Below are positions 58,035 through 64,000 of a stretch of 64,000 bases of DNA, piece after piece (position 1 is the first letter of the stretch; each line of letters begins with the position of its first letter). The notes beneath the pieces were generated by a model. The model saw nothing but the letters and a program-made list of their open reading frames with translations, searched no databases and was not told the origin of the DNA. This DNA comes from Papillibacter cinnamivorans DSM 12816 (GTDB lineage: Bacteria; Bacillota; Clostridia; Oscillospirales; Oscillospiraceae), in assembly GCF_900176335.1 (NCBI RefSeq), contig NZ_FWXW01000002.1, forward strand, positions 124,001 to 188,000. The letters are read 5' to 3'. A program made the translations under genes and the position numbers.

Positions 58035-58739
58035 TCAGAAATGTTCCCGCAGCATCTCCACCGCCCGGCGCTCGACCCGGGAGATCTGAACCTGGGAGAC
58101 CCCCATGACCCGGGCGGCCTGATCCTGAGTCAAAGATTTGAAATAGCGCAGGAGGATCACCATCCTCTCCCGCTCCGGAAGCGCCCGGATGGCTTCCCGG
58201 AGGGCCAGCTTCTCCACAATTTTATCCTCCATGTTCTCCGTCCCCAGCAGGTTTTCCAGGGTCAGGCCCTCTCCCACCTCCTGCTGCAGGGACTCCGCCG
58301 TTCCCGTGGCGATTTCCGCTACGGCGATGTCCTCCACGGCAAGACCGGTCTCCGCCGCGATTTCCGAGAGGGTGGGTTCCCGGCCCAGGGCATGCTCCAG
58401 CCTATCCCGGGCGTATCGGATGGTCTGCGCCCGTTCCTTGACGCCCCTGCCCACCTTCACGGTTCCGTCGTCCCGGAGAAACCGCCGGATCTCCCCGGCT
58501 ATTTTGGGAACCGCATAGGTGGAGAACTGCGTCCCGAAGGAGGCGTCGAATCCCCGCACCGCTTTGAGAAACCCCAGGCATCCCAGTTGGTACAGATCCT
58601 CCGAATCCACTCCCCGGCCGCAGTAGCGCCTGACGATGCTCCAGATGAGTCCCGCGTTCTCCCGGAGCATCCTCTCGCAGGCGGCGTTGTCGCCCTCCTG
58701 GGCTGCCTTCAGGAGAGGCATGGTATCCGGGGCTGACAT
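58035..58739 (-). CDS. sigF: RNA polymerase sigma-F factor
   Basis: 234 residues. Region 2 reads ENAGLIWSIVRRYCGRGVDS and EDLYQLGCLGFLKAVRGFDA, then FGTQFSTYAVPKIAGEIRRF; region 3 and region 4 follow (LPERERMVILLRYFKSLTQD, then ARVMGVSQVQISRVERRA). This matches the forespore sigma-F/sigma-G type, and its place behind spoIIAA-spoIIAB identifies it as SpoIIAC. ATG 58739 lies one base after the spoIIAB stop; the longer frame upstream lies inside spoIIAB. It directs early forespore transcription. Confidence 0.95.
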   Translation of the reverse strand: MSAPDTMPLLKAAQEGDNAACERMLRENAGLIWSIVRRYCGRGVDSEDLYQLGCLGFLKAVRGFDASFGTQFSTYAVPKIAGEIRRFLRDDGTVKVGRGVKERAQTIRYARDRLEHALGREPTLSEIAAETGLAVEDIAVAEIATGTAESLQQEVGEGLTLENLLGTENMEDKIVEKLALREAIRALPERERMVILLRYFKSLTQDQAARVMGVSQVQISRVERRAVEMLREHF

Positions 58740-58740
58740 T

Positions 58741-59184
58741 TCAGTCCCGTCCCGCCGAGCGGGAGGCGATTCTCCGGCGCATGACGACGGTGGTCCCCTT
58801 CCCCACCGACGAGCGCACCCGGAGCTTGTCCATAAAGCTTTCCATGATGGTAAAACCCATGCCGGAGCGCTCCTCGCCCCCGGTGGTGTACATGGGCATT
58901 CGGGCCTGGGTAACATCTGCGATCCCGCGGCCCCAATCGCGGATGACGAATTCCACAATACCCCCCTCCAGGATTCTTCCCTTCAGAGTGATCTTCCCCA
59001 GGCTGTCCGGGTAGGCGTGGACGATGCAGTTGGTCACCGCCTCGCTCACCGCCGTCTTGATATCCCCCAGCTCGTCCAGGGTGGGATCCAGCTGCGCTGC
59101 GAAGCAGGCCGCCGCCGTCCTTGCGAAGGCCTCGTTGGCCGAACGGCTGGGAAAGGTAACGGATATGTAGTTGATCGCTTTCAT
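58741..59184 (-). CDS. spoIIAB: Anti-sigma F factor SpoIIAB
   Basis: 147 residues of the GHKL serine kinase fold: the N box in DIKTAVSEAVTNCIVHAYPD, G1 IRDWGRGIADV, G2 EERSGMGFTIMESFMD. It binds sigma-F and phosphorylates SpoIIAA, keeping sigma-F silent until the forespore forms. ATG 59184 (MKAINYISV) follows GAGGAGG; a longer frame upstream runs through the hairpin separating it from spoIIAA. The stop TGA is followed by a single base and the sigF ATG. Confidence 0.95.
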   Translation of the reverse strand: MKAINYISVTFPSRSANEAFARTAAACFAAQLDPTLDELGDIKTAVSEAVTNCIVHAYPDSLGKITLKGRILEGGIVEFVIRDWGRGIADVTQARMPMYTTGGEERSGMGFTIMESFMDKLRVRSSVGKGTTVVMRRRIASRSAGRD

Positions 59185-59227
59185 TTGGCTTCCTCCTCTT
59201 GCGTAACGTTTTACGTATTGTTTCAGT

Positions 59228-59257
59228 CCGTTCGCCCGCGCCCGGGCGGGCGAACGG
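59228..59257 (-). other. Intercistronic hairpin between spoIIAA and spoIIAB
   Basis: CCGTTCGCCCG and CGGGCGAACGG form a perfect 11-bp stem in a 91-bp gap. In Bacillus these genes nearly abut, so this spacer is unusual; it could tune SpoIIAA:SpoIIAB stoichiometry. Confidence 0.55.
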
Positions 59258-59275
59258 CGGCAGAATCCGCGGTTA

Positions 59276-59581
59276 TCACCGGATGGAAATAAGCCGGGCA
59301 AGCCCCGTGGTCTGCATCACCCTCTTGATCTGGGGTCCCGCTCCCTCTACTGAAAAACTGCCGTCGATCTCCTCCGCCCGTCTCTTGGCGCGCAGCAGAA
59401 CCGCGATCCCGGAGCTGTCCATGAAGGTGACGCCCGACAGGTCCAGCGTGCAGGACCGGGGCAGGTGGGTGTCGATAATCCTCCCGATCTCCGCCGAAAT
59501 CTGTCGGGCCGCGTGATGGTCTATCTCGCCGAGGAGCCGGATTCTCGCGTTTCCATCCTTGCATGTATAGGTAACGTGCAT
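59276..59581 (-). CDS. spoIIAA: Anti-anti-sigma factor SpoIIAA
   Basis: 101 residues of the STAS fold. LDLSGVTFMDSSGIAVLL contains the phosphorylatable serine (S56/S57 in DSSG), with VTYTCKDGNARIRLLGEIDH at the N-terminus. Unphosphorylated SpoIIAA binds SpoIIAB and frees sigma-F. GGGAGG sets ATG 59581. First gene of the operon; a terminator-like hairpin ends about 22 bp upstream of its start codon. Confidence 0.95.
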   Translation of the reverse strand: MHVTYTCKDGNARIRLLGEIDHHAARQISAEIGRIIDTHLPRSCTLDLSGVTFMDSSGIAVLLRAKRRAEEIDGSFSVEGAGPQIKRVMQTTGLARLISIR

Positions 59582-59602
59582 CGTTATTTCCCTCCCGAAC
59601 GC

Positions 59603-59662
59603 AAAAATTCACCGTGTTGTGAGCCAATCGGCTCAATACACGGTGAATTATATCGTATTATA
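59603..59662 (-). promoter_or_regulatory. folC terminator overlapping the spoIIA promoter region
   Basis: A hairpin TTCACCGTGT/ACACGGTGAA with inner TGAGCC/GGCTCA and loop AATC (59608-59647) is followed on the minus strand by TTTTT, terminating folC read-through. Directly upstream are two -10-like TATAAT hexamers (59647-59652 and 59657-59662) and a TTGACA (59665-59670) too close to pair with them. A transcript starting from the first -10 would begin inside the hairpin. Confidence 0.55.
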
Positions 59663-59686
59663 TCTGTCAATTTTTGCCAGCTTCTG

Positions 59687-60967
59687 TCAGCCCCGCAAAT
59701 ATGTTCGGGCTTTGCCCGCCAGCGTGATGGAACCGCAGATGAGAAGAAGTCCTCTCCCGCCGGCCAGCCGCCTTCCTTCCTTAATAGCGGCCTCCAGATC
59801 CTCCGAGACTCGGACATCCCCGCAGAATGGGGCCGCTGCGGCGGCGCAGACCTCCGCCCGGAGCGCCCGGGGTCCCTCCGGTGCCGCGGCGATAAAAATC
59901 CTGCTTCGGGAGGCGACCTGAAAAATAGACCTTCCGTAGTCCTTGTCGGCGAACATCCCCATGACGGTTACGGGCCGTGTCCCCGGAAAGCAGGAGTCCA
60001 GCGCAGCGACAAGAGCCGCCGCTCCCCCCGGATTGTGGGCGGAATCCAGCAGCACTCCCGGTTCCCCCGGAAAATACTCCAGCCTCCCCGGCCAGTACAC
60101 TCTGCCGATCCCCTCCGCCGCGGCTCCGGGAAAAACCGGAACGCCTGCGGCGTTCAGGCACCGGAGGATCTCCAGGGCGGTCAGAGCGTTACACACCTGG
60201 TGCCCACCCATAAGGGGAATTCGGAAGGATTCTCCCCGGTACCGGATCTCCGAGCCCGAAGGTCCCGCAGACAGCATCTCCAGTTCTTTTAAATCAGGCA
60301 CTGTAAGAGGGATACCCTTTGCATCGCAGTCCCGTCGGATTACCTCCATGGCTTCTGCGGGCTGGTCGGCACTTGCCACTGCCAGGCATCCGGTCTTCAG
60401 GATCCCGCACTTTTCCCGGGTAATTTCCGGCACAGTGTCTCCCAACACTTTTGTATGGTCCAGAGAAATGGAGGTAATGGCGGCAATCAGGGGCGGACGG
60501 ATTGCGTTGGTGGCGTCAAAGCGCCCTCCCAGCCCCGTCTCCAGCACTGTAATGTCGCAGTTTTGCCGTAAAAATGCCAAAAAGGCGACGGCTGTCGTAA
60601 CCTCGAATTCCCCCGGTGCTTCCATCCCTTCCGCCAGAAGGGCGTCCACCGCCTCCCGAACCTCCCCCGTGAGCTCCGCCAGAAGCTCCGGCCGTATGGT
60701 TTCCTCCCCGATCCGGATCCGTTCCCGAAAGCTCTCCAGGTAAGGCGAGGTGTACAGCCCCGTCCGGTGCCCCGCCGAAGAAAGCGCCGCGGCCGTCATG
60801 GCCGCGGTGCTGCCCTTTCCGTTGGTACCGGCGATGTGGACATACCGGAGGGAATCCTGGGGATTACCCAGGCGCGACAGAATGGCCCGGATCCGGCCGA
60901 GGCCCGGCGTGCCGGAAAAACGCCCGAACCCGTGGATGTACCGGAGGGCCTCCTCCTCCGTTCTCAT
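59687..60967 (-). CDS. folC: Bifunctional folylpolyglutamate/dihydrofolate synthase
   Basis: 426 residues. The ATP site is [19 protein letters not shown], followed by [20 protein letters not shown] (substrate loop), [16 protein letters not shown] and the Mur-ligase-like [20 protein letters not shown]. The C-terminal domain carries [18 protein letters not shown]. It adds glutamate to (dihydro)folate. Its start overlaps the valS stop by four bases (ATGA), so both are translated from one message, a common arrangement in Firmicutes. Confidence 0.94.
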   Translation of the reverse strand: MRTEEEALRYIHGFGRFSGTPGLGRIRAILSRLGNPQDSLRYVHIAGTNGKGSTAAMTAAALSSAGHRTGLYTSPYLESFRERIRIGEETIRPELLAELTGEVREAVDALLAEGMEAPGEFEVTTAVAFLAFLRQNCDITVLETGLGGRFDATNAIRPPLIAAITSISLDHTKVLGDTVPEITREKCGILKTGCLAVASADQPAEAMEVIRRDCDAKGIPLTVPDLKELEMLSAGPSGSEIRYRGESFRIPLMGGHQVCNALTALEILRCLNAAGVPVFPGAAAEGIGRVYWPGRLEYFPGEPGVLLDSAHNPGGAAALVAALDSCFPGTRPVTVMGMFADKDYGRSIFQVASRSRIFIAAAPEGPRALRAEVCAAAAAPFCGDVRVSEDLEAAIKEGRRLAGGRGLLLICGSITLAGKARTYLRG

Positions 60968-63591
60968 TGCCGCATCTGCCGGGCGCTCTCGTCCAGCTTT
61001 TCAAGAAGGGATCTGAGCTTGTCGAATTTATCCCGCTCCGCCGCCACCACCGCTTCCGGCGCCTTGGCGGTAAAGCCTGGATTGTTCAGTTTGGCTTCCA
61101 GTCTGGAAATCTCCTGCTCCGTCTTCCGCCGTTCCTTCTCGATCCGCTCTAGCTCTTTTTCGATGTCCACCAGCTCGGCAAGAGGGATGAAGATCCTCGT
61201 CTCGTGGGTCATGGCGGAGATAAGCCCCTTGAGGTCCTCCGGCGCTTGATCGGTGATATCCAGATCCGATGCGAAGGCCAGCTTCCGGATGAAATCCTTC
61301 CCCTGTCCGAAGGTTTCCGCCTGTCCGGTCACCAGAATAAGCCTTGCCTTCCGGGATGGCGGAACCCCCATCTCCGCCCGGCGGGCACGCACCGCCCGGA
61401 TGGCGTCCATGATGAGCTCCATCTTCTGCTCCTCCTCCGGGAAGCGGAGATCCTCCCGGAATTGGGGCCACCGGGAGGTCATGAGCATGTCTCCCTCGTG
61501 AGGCAGCGCCTGCCAGATTTCCTCCGTGATAAAGGGCATAAAGGGGTGCAGGAGCTTGAGTAGCTCCGTGAGCACATAGCAGAGAACCTGCTGGGCCCTC
61601 TCTTTTTCTTCCGTCGTCCGCTCGTAAGAAAGGCGCGGCTTGCACAGTTCGATATACCAGTCGCAGTAGGTGTCCCAGATAAAATCGTAAATCTTTCCCG
61701 CGGCGATCCCAAGCTCGAACTTCTCGATATTCTCGCTCACCTCGGCAATGAGGCCGTTAAGGCGGGAGAGGATCCACCTGTCCTCCAGCTCCAGGCACTC
61801 CGGCAGCCGGCAGGAATCGATGGTGAGGTTCATCATGAGAAAGCGCGAGGCGTTCCAGATCTTGTTGGCAAAATTCCGCATGGCTTCGCACCGCTCTACA
61901 TAGAAGCGGATGTCATTGCCCGGACTGTTCCCGGTGACGATGTTGAAGCGCAGGGCGTCCGCCCCGTAGGTCTCGATCATCTCGATGGGGTCGATGCCGT
62001 TGCCCAAAGATTTGGACATCTTTCGCCCCTTCTCGTCCCGCACCAGGCCGTGGATGAATACCGTGTGGAAGGGGATCTGCTTCATGTGCTCCATGCCGGA
62101 AAAGATCATCCGGGCCACCCAGAAGAAGATGATGTCGTACCCCGTCACCAGCACGTCCGTAGGATAGAAGTAGGAGAGCTCCGGCGTCTTGTCCGGCCAG
62201 CCCAAAGTGGAAAACGGCCACAGCGCGGAGGAAAACCAGGTATCCAGCACGTCCTCGTCCTGGTGTACCGGCCCGCCGCAGACCTCGCACCGGTCCGGGT
62301 CCTCCCGGGAAACCGTGATATGGCCGCAGTTTTCACAATAGAACGCCGGGATCCGGTGTCCCCACCAGAGCTGCCGGGAGATACACCAGTCGTGGACATT
62401 CTCCATCCAGTTGATATAAATCTTGGAAAACCGGTCGGGCACGAAGCGGATCTCCCCGTCCTGCACTACCCGGATGGCCTCCTCGGCCAGGGGCTGCATC
62501 TTCACGAACCACTGGGCGGATACGATGGGCTCCACGTCGGTGCCGCAGCGGTAGCAGGTTCCCACGTTGTGGACATGGTCTTCGATCTTGTGAACGAGGC
62601 CCAGGGCCTCCAGGTCGGAGACGATGGCGCGCCTGGCCTCGTAGCGGTCCATGCCCTGGTATTTCCCGCCGTTTTCGTTGATTTTCGCATTGTCGTCCAG
62701 TACCAGAACCGACTCCAGGTTGTGCCGCAGGCCGATTTCAAAGTCGTTGGGGTCATGGCTGGGCGTGATTTTGACGCAGCCTGTCCCGAAGGACATATCC
62801 ACGTATTCGTCCGCCACCACCGGGATCTCCCGGTTCACCAGGGGCAGAATCACCGTCTTTCCCACCAGGTGCTGATACCGGGGGTCCTCCGGGTGTACGG
62901 CCACCGCCGTGTCCCCCAGCATGGTCTCCGGACGCGTGGTGGCCACCACCACGTACTCCTCCGAGTCCTTCACCGGATAGCGAAGGTGCCAAAGATGGCT
63001 GGGTTTTTCCTTATATTCCACCTCCGCGTCGGAAAGCGCGGTGGTGCAGTGGGGACACCAGTTGATGATCCGGCTCCCCTTGTAGATGAGTCCCTTCTGG
63101 TAGAGTGTCACGAAGACCTCCCGCACGGCGCGGGAGCAGCCCTCGTCCATGGTGAAGCGCAGCCGGTCCCAGTCACAGGAGGAGCCCAGCTTTTTCAGCT
63201 GCTCTATGATGCGGTTGCCGTACTGTTCCTTCCAGGCCCATACCCGCTGCAGAAAGGCCTCCCGGCCGAGATCGTACCGGGTAATGCCTTCCTTCCGGAG
63301 CATTTCCTCCACTTTGATCTGGGTAGCGATACCCGCGTGGTCCGTCCCCGGGATCCAAAGGGCCGCATAGCCCTGCATCCGCTTGGTCCGGATGAGGATG
63401 TCCTGGAGGGTTTCGTCAAAGGCGTGCCCCAGGTGCAGCTGTCCCGTAACGTTGGGGGGCGGGATCACGATGGTGAAAGGCTTCCGCTCCGGGTCGATGA
63501 CGCCCCGGAACCCTCCGCTTTTCATCCACATATCGTAAATCCGATCCTCCACCTCGCGGGGATCGTAGACTTTTGGCAGTTCCTTCGGCAT
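60964..63591 (-). CDS. valS: Valyl-tRNA synthetase
   Basis: 875 residues of class I synthetase. The HIGH motif reads [25 protein letters not shown] reads [14 protein letters not shown], and the editing domain lies between ([20 protein letters not shown]). A C-terminal coiled coil ([20 protein letters not shown]) is typical of ValRS. ATG 63591 gives the family N-terminus [20 protein letters not shown]; the 57-codon upstream frame is not conserved-looking. It is coupled to folC by ATGA overlap. No T-box core was found in its 140-bp leader, so unlike many Firmicutes valS genes it does not look T-box regulated here. Confidence 0.95.
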   Translation of the reverse strand: MPKELPKVYDPREVEDRIYDMWMKSGGFRGVIDPERKPFTIVIPPPNVTGQLHLGHAFDETLQDILIRTKRMQGYAALWIPGTDHAGIATQIKVEEMLRKEGITRYDLGREAFLQRVWAWKEQYGNRIIEQLKKLGSSCDWDRLRFTMDEGCSRAVREVFVTLYQKGLIYKGSRIINWCPHCTTALSDAEVEYKEKPSHLWHLRYPVKDSEEYVVVATTRPETMLGDTAVAVHPEDPRYQHLVGKTVILPLVNREIPVVADEYVDMSFGTGCVKITPSHDPNDFEIGLRHNLESVLVLDDNAKINENGGKYQGMDRYEARRAIVSDLEALGLVHKIEDHVHNVGTCYRCGTDVEPIVSAQWFVKMQPLAEEAIRVVQDGEIRFVPDRFSKIYINWMENVHDWCISRQLWWGHRIPAFYCENCGHITVSREDPDRCEVCGGPVHQDEDVLDTWFSSALWPFSTLGWPDKTPELSYFYPTDVLVTGYDIIFFWVARMIFSGMEHMKQIPFHTVFIHGLVRDEKGRKMSKSLGNGIDPIEMIETYGADALRFNIVTGNSPGNDIRFYVERCEAMRNFANKIWNASRFLMMNLTIDSCRLPECLELEDRWILSRLNGLIAEVSENIEKFELGIAAGKIYDFIWDTYCDWYIELCKPRLSYERTTEEKERAQQVLCYVLTELLKLLHPFMPFITEEIWQALPHEGDMLMTSRWPQFREDLRFPEEEQKMELIMDAIRAVRARRAEMGVPPSRKARLILVTGQAETFGQGKDFIRKLAFASDLDITDQAPEDLKGLISAMTHETRIFIPLAELVDIEKELERIEKERRKTEQEISRLEAKLNNPGFTAKAPEAVVAAERDKFDKLRSLLEKLDESARQMRQ

Positions 63592-63759
63592 TTCCTTCAC
63601 TCCCAGATTTATTCCGTACTCCCGGAAACCGAGCGGTCCGTTCCAATGGCTGCGCCGCGGCGTAATGCCGGTCTGCGCCTGCGCGGATGCGCGCTTCCCA
63701 TCCCGATTTTCTCCGGATTCGGCAGACTTTAGTCTACCATGTGCCATCTGAAAATGCAA
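63592..63759 (-). promoter_or_regulatory. valS promoter and leader
   Basis: Minus strand TTGCAT (63754-63759), 17-bp spacer, TAGACT (63731-63736). The 140-nt leader contains GGTAGACT-AA-AGTCTGCC at the start site but neither the T-box core nor a terminator. Confidence 0.55.
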
Positions 63760-63832
63760 CACTTTCCGCCCCGCGCTCCCCTTCTGCGCCCGGATTCTCC
63801 CCCTGTATGCACAAATCGTCCGGAATCGGCAA

Positions 63833-63879
63833 GCCGGGGCTGTCCCGGTATGCCGACGGCATATCGGGACAGCCCCGGC
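63833..63879 (-). terminator. Hairpin downstream of the thioredoxin gene
   Basis: GCCGGGGCTGTCCCG and CGGGACAGCCCCGGC form a 15-bp stem with inner ATGCCG/CGGCAT. There is no clear T-tract, so termination may be partial. Confidence 0.6.
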
Positions 63880-63905
63880 GCGGTGTCGCAGAAGGCCCGC
63901 TTTGT

Positions 63906-64000
63906 TTACAGATTGGCTTCCAGCAGCGAGGCGTATTTGTCCTTGGGCATGACCCCCACCTCCCTGGCGATCTCCTTGCCATTGCGGAACAGGATCACGG
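63906..64000 (-). CDS. trxA: Thioredoxin, C-terminal end (5' part beyond window)
   Basis: The minus strand from 64000 to the TAA at 63906-63908 reads [20 protein letters not shown] then [10 protein letters not shown], the last strand and helix of thioredoxin, where the usual sequence is ILFKDGKEVAREVG followed by a helix. The CGPC active site lies outside the window. About 30 codons are present. A hairpin follows the stop codon. Confidence 0.75.
   Translation of the reverse strand, partial: VILFRNGKEIAREVGVMPKDKYASLLEANL

Noticed and set aside
58740-58958. 73-codon N-terminal extension of SigF
   Set aside because: It lies inside spoIIAB in another frame; SigF starts with MSAPDTM just after the spoIIAB stop.
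62050-63732. 560-codon plus-strand frame opposite valS
   Set aside because: Antisense shadow of valyl-tRNA synthetase, rich in His/Gly/Val runs typical of reversed GC-rich genes.
63592-63733. T-box leader for valS
   Set aside because: The leader reads ATTGGAACGGACCGCTCGG at the expected place, not the GGGTGG(A/T)ACCGCG core, and no terminator hairpin follows.

Overview
The window is GC-rich chromosomal DNA from a spore-forming, low-oxygen member of the Firmicutes, most likely class Clostridia and perhaps near Oscillospiraceae; that placement is inference. The evidence is a spoIIAA-spoIIAB-sigF sporulation operon, a T-box leader with a UGG specifier, a Firmicutes-type rpoB, a CidA/LrgA-LrgB pair, a 4-hydroxybutyrate/butyrate-type CoA-transferase next to a thiolase, and perfect TTGACA-17-TATAAT promoters. 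No rRNA, CRISPR array or intact transposase was seen.

Layout. 1-2854 is the 5' three quarters of rpoB (minus). 3.3-11.4 kb holds a membrane glycosyltransferase, tRNA-Leu(GAG), a TetR repressor divergent from an SDR enzyme with a clear operator, an MBL-fold hydrolase, a phospholipase-C-like protein, and a decayed patch (frameshifted ECF sigma factor, intact PAP2 phosphatase, truncated DedA). 11.6-14.6 kb carries two tandem Old Yellow Enzyme-like oxidoreductases behind a palindromic operator, and a nitroreductase. 14.7-20.3 kb has a MITE-like nested palindrome and a four-gene operon: MMPL transporter, secreted Leu-x-x-Gly protein, response regulator, histidine kinase.

20.7-25.6 kb is the main accessory feature: a 4.8 kb AT-rich element integrated in the 3' end of tRNA-Leu(CAG), bounded by 64-bp direct repeats (63/64 identical), with only a C-terminal remnant of its tyrosine recombinase. 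Its cargo is two unrecognised proteins in one operon, a PD-(D/E)XK-like protein, a small coiled-coil protein, a zinc-ribbon membrane protein and a RES-domain protein. It reads like a degraded integrative element with defence or toxin cargo.

26-34.5 kb has a 12-TM membrane protein fused to a LuxR DNA-binding domain, a secreted protein with two duplicated stalk domains, HAD, flavin-reductase and GNAT enzymes, a minimal NHEJ pair (Ku plus a ligase-only LigD), and a truncated radical-SAM gene with an in-frame UGA. 34.8-45.7 kb is metabolic: lrgAB, a DASS/SLC13 transporter, citrate synthase, CoA-transferase, thiolase, and a TrpXYZ-type tryptophan ABC transporter under a Trp T-box with a pentanucleotide microsatellite at its predicted transcription start. 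45.9-57.7 kb has tandem lipoprotein alpha/beta hydrolases, an EamA exporter, 3-methyladenine glycosylase, HAD, PcrA-like helicase, threonine-aldolase-like enzyme, VanZ, GNAT and MATE genes. 57.8-64 kb carries sigF-spoIIAB-spoIIAA, folC, valS and the 3' end of a thioredoxin gene, all minus strand.

Starts were moved inward from the longest reading frame where a Shine-Dalgarno sequence and family N-terminus supported it. All functional calls are by motif recognition from the sequence alone; no database search was run.
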